Assembly: GCA_022572805.1 (NCBI GenBank)
Contig: JACZVF010000004.1
Location: 1-32,978 of the forward strand
DNA length: 32,978 nucleotides
Reading direction: 5' to 3'
DNA from: Chloroflexota bacterium
GTDB taxonomy: Bacteria; Chloroflexota; Dehalococcoidia; Lucifugimonadales; JADFKI01
Position 1 is the stretch's first letter. Every line of letters begins with the position of its first letter. Of this stretch, positions 24,119-31,886 are shown piece after piece. A model generated the notes under the pieces. That model did not search any database, had not been told where the DNA came from, and saw nothing but the letters and a program-made list of their open reading frames with translations. A program made the position numbers and the translations under genes.

Positions 24119-24865
24119 ATGGCTGAAATGACGGATGCGGAAGTGAAGGACCTGGTAAGGGAAAACTATGCGCAGGTGGCCCAAGGCGCCACTGCCTGCT
24201 GCTCCAGCGACTGTTGCAGCGAGCCAAACAAGCTTTACGACGTCGAGGAGATAAAGGACCTGCCGGCGGAGGCTGTCATGGCCTCTGCGGGGTGCGGCAA
24301 CCCGACGGCAATCGGAGAGCTGGCTTCCGGCGAGACGGTGGTGGATTTCGGCAGCGGAGGCGGCATCGACTGCTTCATCGCGGCCAAGGCTGTGGGTCCC
24401 GAGGGCAAGGTCATTGGCGTTGACATGACCGAGGACATGGTTAACCTGGCACGCACCAATGCGGCGAAGCTGGGCCTGAGCAACGTGGAATTTCACCTGA
24501 CCGAGATGGAGCACACGCCCATCGCGGACGGCTCGGTGGATGTGATCATATCCAACTGCGTCATCAACCTGGCGCCGGACAAGGGCGAGGTATTCCGGGA
24601 GGCGTTCCGAATCCTGAAGCCGGGGGGCCGGGCCTACATCTCGGACATGCTGCTGGTGAAGGACCTTCCGGAGGAGGCGAAGGCGGATAGGAAAAACTGG
24701 GTCATGTGCCTCTCCGGCGCAGAGCGCAAGGACGTTTACCTGGGCCGAATGCGGGACGCCGGCTTCGTGGACACGCAGGTCCTGGAGGACAAGCCGTGGG
24801 ATGGCCCGGAGAGCTGGGCCTCGGATGTGCATAGCATGAACATCCGCGCATACAAGCCCGTTTAG
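24119..24865 (+). CDS. arsM: Arsenite S-adenosylmethionine methyltransferase ArsM
   Basis: ArsM methylates As(III) to methylated, partly volatile arsenicals in the cytosol. The 248-residue product has the class I methyltransferase core (VVDFGSGGGIDCFIAAKAVG, VIGVDMTEDMV) and the three arsenic-site cysteines: C59 in SAGCGNP, C147 in SNCVINLAPDK and C197 in VMCLSGA. An N-terminal pair of vicinal cysteines (C27-C28, C32-C33) may help to capture arsenite. GGGAGG lies about seven bases before the ATG. It is co-directional with the PadR regulator and is followed by a strong terminator. No ArsB, Acr3 or ArsC gene is present, so methylation appears to be the local resistance route. Confidence 0.95.
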   Translation: MAEMTDAEVKDLVRENYAQVAQGATACCSSDCCSEPNKLYDVEEIKDLPAEAVMASAGCGNPTAIGELASGETVVDFGSGGGIDCFIAAKAVGPEGKVIGVDMTEDMVNLARTNAAKLGLSNVEFHLTEMEHTPIADGSVDVIISNCVINLAPDKGEVFREAFRILKPGGRAYISDMLLVKDLPEEAKADRKNWVMCLSGAERKDVYLGRMRDAGFVDTQVLEDKPWDGPESWASDVHSMNIRAYKPV

Positions 24866-24888
24866 AGACGCGGCCGGTTGATAAATGT

Positions 24889-24913
24889 GGGCCCGACTGT
24901 AAAAGTCGGGCCC
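24889..24913. terminator. Intrinsic terminator between convergent arsM and coiled-coil genes
   Basis: GGGCCCGACT at 24889-24898 pairs perfectly with AGTCGGGCCC at 24904-24913 around a five-base loop. The T-rich TCTTCAATTT follows on the plus strand. It probably serves arsM and may also act on the opposite strand. Confidence 0.75.
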
Positions 24914-24936
24914 TCTTCAATTTCGGAGGAGAAAGG

Positions 24937-25548
24937 CTATGCGGGAATCTTCTCCACGCCGTTGCCGAACTGGTTTAGCTGCTGCTGCTTCTTGGATGCC
25001 TCAGTCTCCAGCTTCAGCGCGTCGATGCCTCGGCGCACCTGCCCCAACACCTCCGCCATCTGCTCCTCCAGGTTGAACAGCACCTCGCGGGCGTATTGGT
25101 CGGCCCCGTCTCTTCGGCTCGTGGAAGCGCCTTCGGCCTCGTTGATTATGCGGTAAGCCTTGCGCTGGGCATCCTGCAAAATCTGCTGAGCCTCGGATGC
25201 GGCCTCTTCCCTAATCTCCTGACCCTTTGACTCCGCAGCCTTCAGGATCTCCGAATCGTCGACCTTGGACGCATGCTCTTCTTGAGCGGCCGATGTCAGC
25301 GCCCCGGCCTCCTCTTCGGCCACGCCCCGAATACGCTTGGCCTCCAGGTACGACTGGTTGATTATGCTCTCCTTCATCTTGATGACCTCGGAGGCCTCCT
25401 GGATGTCGGCGGGCACGGACCTGCGCAGTTCATCGCCCAGAGTTATCATTCGGTCGATATCGACCATCACCTTACGGCGGAAACCGGGTACCCTGGTGCC
25501 GGTGCTGGCCAGCAGTTTTATCTCATCCGCGATATGTCCAATTTCCAT
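24937..25548 (-). CDS. DivIVA/F0-b-like coiled-coil protein
   Basis: The 203-residue product begins MEIGHIADEIKLLASTGTRV and is dominated by a charged alpha-helical coiled coil from about residue 45 to 180. The coiled coil has Ala/Glu/Arg heptad-like spacing (EAASEAQQILQDAQRKAYRI, NEAEGASTSRRDGADQYARE). There is no enzyme motif and no membrane segment. GGGGGAAG precedes the ATG. It lies downstream of coaD and rsmD on the same strand, with a 55-base gap. I recall similar coiled-coil genes in this neighbourhood in other Dehalococcoidia. A cytoskeletal or division-site scaffold role is the usual guess for this DivIVA-like type. It resembles the protein at 3557-4456 in style but lacks the basic tail. 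Confidence 0.8.
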   Translation of the reverse strand: MEIGHIADEIKLLASTGTRVPGFRRKVMVDIDRMITLGDELRRSVPADIQEASEVIKMKESIINQSYLEAKRIRGVAEEEAGALTSAAQEEHASKVDDSEILKAAESKGQEIREEAASEAQQILQDAQRKAYRIINEAEGASTSRRDGADQYAREVLFNLEEQMAEVLGQVRRGIDALKLETEASKKQQQLNQFGNGVEKIPA

Positions 25549-25603
25549 ACAGCTTCCCCCAATACTGGATATTCGTCGCCTACTTATTTAGCCTATTTGT
25601 GGA

Positions 25604-26077
25604 CTAGAGTTTTTCCTTCAGCGCGGCGGCAACGTGGGCCGGCACGAGGTTGTCGACATTGGCGCCCAATTTCGCCACCTCTTTGATGCGGCTGGAGTAC
25701 ACGAACTGGTAAGCCAGCGAACTCATCATGCACACCACGTCGATGTCCGGGGCCACGTTGCGCCACATCAGCGCCATCTCAAATTCCAGTTCAAAGTCGA
25801 ATCCGGCGCGCAGCCCTCTGAGTATGAATTCCGCGCCCAACTCCCTGGCCACGTTGGGCGCCAGGCCCACGAAGGTCTGCACCCGGACGTTGGGCAGGTG
25901 TGTAACAGATTCCCGAAACAGGTCTACGCGCTCCTCGGTCGTAAACATCAGGTCCTTTGACGGAGTGTCGTATACGCCAACGATCAACTCGTCGACCAGC
26001 TTTGACGCCCTCTCTACGATGTCCACATGTCCGTTGTGGACGGGATCGAAGCTGCCGGGATACAAAGCCTTAACCAT
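25604..26077 (-). CDS. coaD: Phosphopantetheine adenylyltransferase CoaD
   Basis: CoaD transfers AMP from ATP to 4'-phosphopantetheine, the penultimate step of coenzyme A synthesis, in the cytosol as a hexamer. The 157-residue product has the usual length and motifs: the nucleotidyltransferase signature PGSFDPVHNGH (T/HxGH type) at residues 7-17, FILRGLRAGFDFELEFEMAL for substrate binding, and the late SSRIKEVAKLGANV. The start overlaps the last eight bases of rsmD, indicating translational coupling in an rsmD-coaD pair found in many bacteria. Confidence 0.97.
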   Translation of the reverse strand: MVKALYPGSFDPVHNGHVDIVERASKLVDELIVGVYDTPSKDLMFTTEERVDLFRESVTHLPNVRVQTFVGLAPNVARELGAEFILRGLRAGFDFELEFEMALMWRNVAPDIDVVCMMSSLAYQFVYSSRIKEVAKLGANVDNLVPAHVAAALKEKL

Positions 26078-26633
26078 CCATCGCTCCAGCCCCGTAGATT
26101 GAGACCGAGGTATCGCCGTAGCGCCGTCGGGTAACGAGCTTCAGCCTTTTATGCACCTCAGCGAGTTCGGTATCGTGCCGATGTTCTATCACCACGACAC
26201 TCTCATCACATAATGTACCTTCTCTGTTAAGCAGCTCCTGCAGCTGCGCCAGGTTGTCCACCGCATAGGGTGGGTCGGCCAGCACAAGACCGTAGCCGCC
26301 CGGCAGCCCCTCCACCACCGCTTCGACCTTGCCTGTGTAAACCTTGGCCCTGCCGGACAGGCCCAACGACTCCAGATTGGCGCGCAACTGCTGCGCCCTC
26401 CGCCCGTTGGCTTCCACAAAATCCGCCCAGTCGGCGCCTCGGCTCAGGGCTTCAATCCCCAATGCTCCGGTTCCCGCGTATAAGTCGAGAACCCTGACGC
26501 CCTTCAACAGATCCGGTCCGAGGATCGAAAATATTGCTCCTCTGACTCTGTCGGAGGTGGGCCTAAGGTCCGCGCTCTTCGAAACTCTTAAACGGCGGCC
26601 GCGGTGCTCTCCTCCCGTAATCCTTAGCGTCAT
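26070..26633 (-). CDS. rsmD: 16S rRNA (guanine(966)-N2)-methyltransferase RsmD
   Basis: RsmD methylates G966 of 16S rRNA in the 30S subunit using S-adenosylmethionine. The 187-residue product has the family N-terminus (ITGGEHRGRRL, RPTSDRVRGAIFSIL), the cofactor-binding motif VLDLYAGTGALGIEALSRGA and the catalytic LADPPY. It overlaps coaD by eight bases. A possible -10 (TATACT on the minus strand, 26727-26732) lies about 95 bases upstream but lacks a good -35. The start ATG follows GGAG at a longer than usual distance. Confidence 0.96.
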   Translation of the reverse strand: MTLRITGGEHRGRRLRVSKSADLRPTSDRVRGAIFSILGPDLLKGVRVLDLYAGTGALGIEALSRGADWADFVEANGRRAQQLRANLESLGLSGRAKVYTGKVEAVVEGLPGGYGLVLADPPYAVDNLAQLQELLNREGTLCDESVVVIEHRHDTELAEVHKRLKLVTRRRYGDTSVSIYGAGAMDG

Positions 26634-27310
26634 GACCGGGCCCTATCTCCTCAACGCCGGCATATCGCCGTGCTTTTCCCGGCCGCCTCGGCGTTCCCAA
26701 GCCGGCGACTAGAATGGCGTGAACGGAGTATAACCCAACCGTTCAGAAATGCTAGCACTACTCCCAATTGGCCTTAAAGCGAAATCCTGACATCTTTTCA
26801 AGCATTGAACAAATCTTATCATTGTCAAAAGCAACAACGGTATTTCCGGCATCAGTAATTGGTCAACGTAGCTGCCGGTTAAGCCTGGCCAACACCTGGC
26901 CCATCGCAGGATTCGACGACAAATTTAAGGCAGGGCTTGTTGCCCCGAGGAAACAGACGGTGCGGGCTAAATGAATATGCAGTCAACGGCGCATCAGCGA
27001 ACGCCGTTCGTGGCCGTGGGGATGGCGGACCTGACGCCGTGGTTTTTCAGGGCACAACGGGTCATTTACAAACTGTTGTGCCGTCTTCAGCTTCGGGTCA
27101 AGGCCGTTCCCCTCGTGTCGATAAATATCCTTGCAGCGTTGCCACAATTAATGCTTAAACCCGGCGACATAGGTTTACCTATAACGATGCATCCGTGGCC
27201 GGGTTACCCGGAGCAGGTTACCGCCTGCCCCCGGGCGTCGGAGCAAAGTCCACCAAGCTAAAGTCGTTAGGCGGCATAGACGGGAAATCGAGTTACCGGG
27301 AGGTGCTGAA
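26634..27310. other. 677-base gap with stable hairpins, no supported gene
   Basis: No convincing coding sequence was found. Two potential structures stand out: GGCACAAC (27051-27058) with GTTGTGCC (27075-27082), a perfect 8-bp stem; and CCCGG-A-GCAGG (27207-27217) with CCTGC-CC-CCGGG (27224-27235), a GC-rich nested stem, itself preceded by CCGGG-TTA-CCCGG. The downstream half may be a structured leader of the gene at 27311. No known RNA family was recognised. The rsmD promoter should lie at the left end. Confidence 0.45.
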
Positions 27311-27817
27311 ATGCCACTGCTTTACGCCGATTTGAACAGTGTGCGCAAGACCATCAGCGGTCTTGCCGCAGATTTCAAATCCCCCCGAAAGCTACCGTGG
27401 CGGATAGAGGACAAAACCAGCACGTCTGAGTCCAGTCTCAAGATTCGAGCCTGGGACGCCTCCACCAAAGATGACCACAAATGCTGGATCCTGTTCGAGG
27501 CCGCCAAAGTCGAGCGGGGCACGACTGTCGAAGTGTCCATCTGCCAGAAGCTTCACTACGTGGGCAAGTTCCTGAGTGCCTCCCTGGACACGTTACTCAG
27601 CCTTCACGGCAGTCCGCCACAAAAACAAGCCGAAAAGACAACGTTGTCCGTTCCCGCTCCTGCCGCACCAACGCCTGTAAGGCCGTCTGTTTCTCCTGCG
27701 GCCCGACCGCCCGCTCGACCACCCGCCCGGCCACCCGTTCGGCCGCTCGCCCGGCCGGCGGCTACTCGCCCCAAATTACATCCAGCCTTTATAAAGCGGC
27801 CAACCAACCAGCGGTAA
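27311..27817 (+). CDS. Hypothetical protein with Pro/Arg-rich repetitive tail
   Basis: The 168-residue product starts behind GGGAGGTG, a strong ribosome-binding site. Residues 1-100 look globular (PWRIEDKTSTSESSLKIRAW, KCWILFEAAKVERGTTVEVS). Residues about 110-160 are a Pro/Ala/Arg repeat (ARPPARPPARPPVRPLARP) encoded by a 12-base-periodic run near 27700-27765. I do not recognise the family. The basic proline-rich tail could bind nucleic acid or act as a linker. Tails of this kind change length readily by slippage. Neighbours give no functional clue. Confidence 0.65.
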   Translation: MPLLYADLNSVRKTISGLAADFKSPRKLPWRIEDKTSTSESSLKIRAWDASTKDDHKCWILFEAAKVERGTTVEVSICQKLHYVGKFLSASLDTLLSLHGSPPQKQAEKTTLSVPAPAAPTPVRPSVSPAARPPARPPARPPVRPLARPAATRPKLHPAFIKRPTNQR

Positions 27818-27926
27818 CGGCTGGACTGCGGCTCCGATAGTTCCAATCCGACCACACAATTTCTGGGTGTCCCTCACGGGGCGGCCTACTCCAGCTTTTC
27901 GCCTTTTTGGCAGAGTCCCGTACGGA

Positions 27927-27955
27927 TTTACAAATCCATAGGGCGAGGCTACAAT
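27927..27955 (+). promoter_or_regulatory. Promoter of the greA-lysS unit
   Basis: TTTACA at 27927 and TACAAT at 27950 are separated by exactly 17 bases and each matches the housekeeping consensus at five of six positions. Transcription would start near 27962, about 65 bases before the greA ATG. Confidence 0.65.
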
Positions 27956-28026
27956 GAACGATATGGGCTGAGTGAGTTGCTGCCGTGGGGCGGTCTCCTG
28001 GCTCTTTTATTTTTGGGAGCTCCGCC

Positions 28027-28494
28027 ATGGTACAGAGGGAAACTTACCTGACCGAGGAAGGCCTGAAACTGCTCCAGGACGAGATGAGGCACCTCCGAGG
28101 CGCCCGGCGACAGGAGGTGGCCGCCCGAATTCACAGGGCCATCGAGTCTGGAGGAGCGGCACACAACGCTCAGTACGAAGACGCCAAGAGCGAACAGGCC
28201 TTTGTGGAAGGGCGAATTCTGGACGTCGAGAGCATTCTCGCCAACGCGGTCGTGGCCTCCCACGATAAGAAGTCCCGGACCGTGGAGATTGGTTCGACTG
28301 TCACGGTGGAAACGGAACAGCACAAGAAAGAGAGCTACATCGTCGTAGGCAGCGCGGAGGCCTCGCCTCTGGATGGCAAGATCTCCAACGAGTCGCCGGT
28401 AGGGCGGGCGATCATGGGACACAAAGTCGGCGACGTGGTGCAGGTTGAGACCCCCTCCAAGGTGATCAAGCTCAAGATCACGAAGATGAAGTAG
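28027..28494 (+). CDS. greA: GreA-family transcription elongation factor lacking the catalytic acids
   Basis: GreA enters the RNA polymerase secondary channel and stimulates cleavage of backtracked RNA. The product, started at the ATG at 28027, has 155 residues, normal for GreA. It has the N-terminal coiled coil (TYLTEEGLKLLQDEM, NAQYEDAKSEQAFVEGRI) and the C-terminal FKBP-like domain (GSTVTVE, SPVGRAIMGHKVGDVVQVET). At the coiled-coil tip, however, the usual GDLxEN is GGAAHN. Both acidic residues that position the catalytic magnesium (D41 and E44 in E. coli) are Gly and His. Cleavage stimulation may therefore be lost or altered. A consensus promoter lies upstream and lysS follows after 30 bases, probably as one operon. 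Confidence 0.93.
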   Translation: MVQRETYLTEEGLKLLQDEMRHLRGARRQEVAARIHRAIESGGAAHNAQYEDAKSEQAFVEGRILDVESILANAVVASHDKKSRTVEIGSTVTVETEQHKKESYIVVGSAEASPLDGKISNESPVGRAIMGHKVGDVVQVETPSKVIKLKITKMK

Positions 28495-28524
28495 AGCTTA
28501 ATCACCCCAGGAGGAGACAACCGA

Positions 28525-30003
28525 ATGACACAGCCGGAAAACGAGCTAATACGGGTGCGGCTCGAAAAGCTCGAAAGGCTACGGGAGAAGGGCATCCAGC
28601 CCTACCCCAACAAATACCACAGGTCCCACACCTCACAGCAGGCCAAATCTCTATTCGAAGCCGCGGAGGCCGAGAACTCGGAGGACGCACGCACCGAGGA
28701 GGTTACCGTGGGCGGGCGCCTGGTCGCCTTCCGTGGCATGGGCCGCGCTTCCTTCGGAGACCTGCTGGACGGCGAGGGCCGCGTGCAGGTGCTTTTCCGC
28801 CGCAACACCCTCACCGACACCTACGAGCTGCTGCAGGAACTGGACGTAGGGGACTGGCTTGGCGTACGCGGGCCTGTGTTTCGTACGCGCACCGGCGAGA
28901 TAACGGTCGAGGCCAAGGAGTTCACAATTCTCTGCAAGGCGATTCGCCCCTTGCCCGAGAAGTGGCATGGCCTGACAGACGTGGAGACCCGCTTCCGCCA
29001 ACGCTACCTGGACCTTATCGCCAACCCAGAAGCCCGTCGTGCGGCCGTAATGCGCAGCAACATCGTAGCAGGCATCCGCGCCTTCATGACCTCCAGGGGT
29101 TTCCTGGAGGTCGAGACGCCCATCCTGGTGTCGGTTGCCGCCGGGGGCATGGCGCATCCCTTCGTGACACACCACAACCAGCTTGGCCGCGACCTGTACC
29201 TGCGCATCGCCACGGAGCTCCACCTAAAAAGGCTAATAATCGGCGGCATGGAGAAGGTCTACGAGATCGGCAAGATCTTCCGCAACGAGGGAGTGGACCA
29301 GACCCACAACCCGGAGTTCACGACGATGGAGAGCTACGAGGCTTTCGCCGATTACAACGACGTAATGTGCATGGTGGAGGATATGGCCCACACAGTAGCG
29401 CGGCAGGTACTTGGCAGTTCCGTATCGGAATTCGACGGCCACCGTCTGGACTTCACGCCTCCATGGCCTCGTCTGAGCCTGCTGGACGAGATCAAAAAGT
29501 ACAGCGGAATCGACGTTCCCGCCCATTCGGATATCGAATCGATGAAGTCGGCCATGGCGGATATAGGAATCGAAGTCAGCCAGCAGATGAGCTGGCCCGG
29601 CCTGATGGATAAGCTCATCTCTTCCAAGGTCGAGCCCAACCTGATTCAGCCGTGCTTCCTGATGGACTACCCCGTGGAGATGTCTCCTCTGGCCAAAACC
29701 AAGAGCGACAATCCCAGGCTGGTGGAGCGCTTCGAGGGCTTCGCGGCCGGTATGGAGATCTGCAACGCCTTCACCGAGCTGAACGATCCCATCGATCAGA
29801 GGGAGCGCTTTCAACAGCAGGAGGAGTTGAGATCGCAGTTCGCCGGGGAAGAGACGGACCGACTGGACGAAGACTTCCTGGTGGCCATAGAGCATGGCAT
29901 GCCGCCCACGGGAGGCCTGGGAATTGGGATCGACAGGCTGGCAATGCTATTTTCAGGACACAAGACTATCCGAGAAGTGGTACTGTTTCCTCAGATGAGG
30001 TGA
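28525..30003 (+). CDS. lysS: Lysine-tRNA ligase, class II
   Basis: LysS charges tRNA-Lys with lysine in the cytosol. The 492-residue product is full length. An N-terminal OB-fold anticodon-binding domain (about 55-145: VTVGGRLVAFRGMG, GDWLGVRGPVF) is followed by the class II core with motif 1 (FLEVETPILV), motif 2 (FRNEGVDQTHNPEFTTMESY) and motif 3 (GLGIGIDRLAMLF). ATHHN-type substrate residues are seen in FVTHHNQLGRDLYLRIATEL. AGGAGG precedes the ATG by about ten bases. It is downstream of greA, an arrangement common in bacteria, and is followed by a short ORF nine bases later. Confidence 0.98.
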   Translation: MTQPENELIRVRLEKLERLREKGIQPYPNKYHRSHTSQQAKSLFEAAEAENSEDARTEEVTVGGRLVAFRGMGRASFGDLLDGEGRVQVLFRRNTLTDTYELLQELDVGDWLGVRGPVFRTRTGEITVEAKEFTILCKAIRPLPEKWHGLTDVETRFRQRYLDLIANPEARRAAVMRSNIVAGIRAFMTSRGFLEVETPILVSVAAGGMAHPFVTHHNQLGRDLYLRIATELHLKRLIIGGMEKVYEIGKIFRNEGVDQTHNPEFTTMESYEAFADYNDVMCMVEDMAHTVARQVLGSSVSEFDGHRLDFTPPWPRLSLLDEIKKYSGIDVPAHSDIESMKSAMADIGIEVSQQMSWPGLMDKLISSKVEPNLIQPCFLMDYPVEMSPLAKTKSDNPRLVERFEGFAAGMEICNAFTELNDPIDQRERFQQQEELRSQFAGEETDRLDEDFLVAIEHGMPPTGGLGIGIDRLAMLFSGHKTIREVVLFPQMR

Positions 30004-30012
30004 TAGACAATT

Positions 30013-30228
30013 ATGGGAATTGGCTTTCAGATTATCTCATGCCCTATCGGCGGCGAGCCCACAGCCGTCACCACGGATGACGATTACGGTATGGTAATCA
30101 TATCGGAGATTCCGCACCTTGAACTGGATTCTCAGGAGTTCGAGGGCGGCCTCGGCAAAGAGGTCGCCTGCCCCGAGGGACATACCTTCTACGTGTACAC
30201 CGTGCCCAGCGGCATGATTTCCCTTTAA
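30013..30228 (+). CDS. Small hypothetical protein downstream of lysS
   Basis: This 71-residue protein begins nine bases after lysS ends, with GAGGTGA from the end of lysS serving as a plausible ribosome-binding site. It contains SCPIGG and ACPEGHTFYV, so two single Cys-Pro motifs rather than a classical zinc ribbon, in a mostly beta-prone acidic sequence. I do not recognise a family. Close spacing to lysS and a terminator after it suggest it is the last gene of the greA-lysS operon. Confidence 0.6.
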   Translation: MGIGFQIISCPIGGEPTAVTTDDDYGMVIISEIPHLELDSQEFEGGLGKEVACPEGHTFYVYTVPSGMISL

Positions 30229-30275
30229 CTTGAGCCTGCCTGAATTCTAACTAGGCGAAGGTTGCATCAGACTCG

Positions 30276-30302
30276 ACGCCAGCCGAGTAGGCGGGCGTTT
30301 TT
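30276..30302 (+). terminator. Probable intrinsic terminator of the greA-lysS operon
   Basis: ACGCC at 30276-30280 pairs with GGCGT at 30294-30298, followed by a run of T. The stem is short, and an alternative ACTCG/CGAGT pairing overlaps it. Its position 48 bases after the last stop codon supports the call. Confidence 0.5.
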
Positions 30303-30412
30303 GGCGTAGTCATGCGTCGAGGTTCCTGGTCAGCCCTTCTACCTCGTCCCTTGCGCCGTCCGTCTGAAGCACAGCATTAGACATCAACGCTCATCCTTCC
30401 CTTTAGAGCCTG

Positions 30413-30524
30413 TCTCAAAAAAGCGGATGCCTTGTCCGCGCCCGCCCACCCTGGGGGCTCTTGTTCCTGGAGGCGCATACCCCAGGCCCTCTGCCGGAGG
30501 GGAAAGCCCCTCTGGACTACCCCA
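30413..30524. repeat. Dispersed repeat, copy A
   Basis: A stretch beginning TCTCAAAA and GCGGATGCCTTGT at 30423, through CCCTGGGGGCTCTTGTTC and CCCCAGGCCCTCT ending at 30492, recurs with a few substitutions and a four-base indel at 32903-32978. Copy A continues into a 9-bp stem (CCGGAGGGG 30494-30502, loop AAAG, CCCCTCTGG 30507-30515). It contains no ORF and is probably a non-autonomous mobile or REP-type element. The rest of the 30229-30792 gap holds only the terminator and no recognised gene. Confidence 0.75.
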
Positions 30525-30792
30525 TGACGATTTTAAGATAGCGACTTAATCACAGCAGGTCTCGCCCCAAGGCCCAAGGGCGACTCGACACCAGCACACC
30601 CTGTTTTGCCATCGTGACGGCTCCCCGGCCCCTTCCCATCCGATCCATCGATGGGTGGCCGAGCCCGGCGGCAGCCGCCCATCCCATCCAGCCACCGATA
30701 GCAAAGCCACGTGGCGGGCCGTTATGCCAACGCCCGCTTCTGTTTATCTACAAATCGACAACAGAAAATACCGAGGCGCCACAATACCTTCG

Positions 30793-31737
30793 ATGCGAAA
30801 TCTAGTCCTTCTAATAATGCTGACCGGCCTGGTCACCACCGCCTGCTTCTTCGGCGGCGACGATGACGAGACGGTCGAGGCACAGGAGCAATCAGACGCA
30901 GAGAGTGGCGATGCGGAAGACAAAGACGGCGGCGACGACGAAAAAAAGCAAGATGAAGACTCGGGGGCCGATGTAATTGAGGGGCCTCAGGGCCCGGCTG
31001 GGCCTCAAGGCCCGGCGGGGACTCAGGGACTACCCGGCCCTGCTGGAATTTCCGGGCCACCGGGAGCACGAGGAGCGCAAGGCCCTCCCGGCGAGAATCG
31101 CGGTCCGCTTGGCCCCCCGGGTCAGCAAGGGCCTCCGGGTCACTTGGGAGGGAAGGGCCCCCAAGGGATAGCCGGCGAAGAAGGCCCGATGGGTATTCGA
31201 GGGCAGATTGGACCACAAGGAGAAACCGGCGGCGCCGGGGACAAGGGCCCAACGGGTGATCAGGGCACACAGGGCGGGACTGGAGTGCAAGGCCCCCGAG
31301 GTGTACAGGGGCTGTCCGGCCTTCAGGGTCCCGCTGGTCCACAAGGCCCCGTCGGACCGCAGGGAATTCAGGGGACACCTGGCACGCCGGGCGGTCCTAA
31401 AGGCGACAAGGGCGACAAAGGCGACAAGGGCGGCAAGGGCGACAAAGGGTCCAAGGGCGACGAAGGCGACAAAGGCGACAAGGGCCAGCCAGGAGGAGTT
31501 GGCGGCTGGACTTACGTCGCTGAGGTAGACGACTCAGACGATGTCGACCGGACCATTGACGCCGTGTGCCCTGTGGATAGGGTGGTGATTAGTGGCGGAT
31601 TCAGCATCAGCGAAGAAGAGGCTGTCGTTATGCAAAACCTGCCCTTAAAAGACGGCACCGCCTGGCGGGTTAGGGCTGTTGGCCCCGACTACAACTGGCG
31701 TCTCCGAGTCTACGCAATCTGCGTGGACGAACGGTAA
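30793..31737 (+). CDS. Collagen-like surface lipoprotein
   Basis: The 314-residue product starts at the ATG at 30793, the beginning of a lipoprotein signal peptide ([18 protein letters not shown], lipid-modified C18); the frame upstream to 30655 lacks features. A highly acidic linker follows (about 22-62). Residues 64-236 are about 56 Gly-x-y triplets with two one-residue interruptions (near GENRG and GGPKG). The last third is nearly pure GDK/GSK/GDE. The C-terminal domain of about 78 residues has two cysteines ([24 protein letters not shown]) and looks like a trimerising or binding head known from bacterial collagen-like proteins. There is no clear ribosome-binding site. It is presumably displayed on the cell surface as a triple helix. 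Confidence 0.9.
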   Translation: MRNLVLLIMLTGLVTTACFFGGDDDETVEAQEQSDAESGDAEDKDGGDDEKKQDEDSGADVIEGPQGPAGPQGPAGTQGLPGPAGISGPPGARGAQGPPGENRGPLGPPGQQGPPGHLGGKGPQGIAGEEGPMGIRGQIGPQGETGGAGDKGPTGDQGTQGGTGVQGPRGVQGLSGLQGPAGPQGPVGPQGIQGTPGTPGGPKGDKGDKGDKGGKGDKGSKGDEGDKGDKGQPGGVGGWTYVAEVDDSDDVDRTIDAVCPVDRVVISGGFSISEEEAVVMQNLPLKDGTAWRVRAVGPDYNWRLRVYAICVDER

Positions 31738-31804
31738 CACGGTAACCAGGACCACGGCCGTCGCGCTTTCACAGGTCCTGCCATCCAAACATCGAATGTA
31801 CAAA

Positions 31805-31840
31805 ATGGGCCTGGTCACCAGGTATCGTGGCCAGGCCCAT
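31805..31840. terminator. Hairpin between convergent genes (likely bidirectional terminator)
   Basis: ATGGGCCTGGTCAC at 31805-31818 pairs with GTGGCCAGGCCCAT at 31827-31840 (14 bp with one G-U pair, eight-base loop). On the minus strand a TTTT follows directly. It separates the collagen-like gene from the convergent cyclic-nucleotide-binding-type gene. Confidence 0.65.
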
Positions 31841-31886
31841 CATACTTTGCGAAAACTGCGGTCGAAACGCGCCGGCGCATTTGCGG

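Noticed and set aside
23440-24832. Minus-strand frames of 221 and 238 codons opposite padR and arsM
   Set aside because: They are antisense shadows of well-identified genes with strong ribosome-binding sites.
27240-27255. GGAGCAAAGTCC reminiscent of the conserved 5' region of RNase P RNA
   Set aside because: The match is imperfect and no other conserved RNase P segment or long pairing was found nearby.
30645-30740. AGCAAAGCC and a later GGCCGTTATGCC resemble parts of a c-di-GMP-I riboswitch upstream of the collagen-like gene
   Set aside because: The GAAA tetraloop, the paired GGCAAACC strand and the closing helix of the aptamer could not be found, so the resemblance is probably chance.
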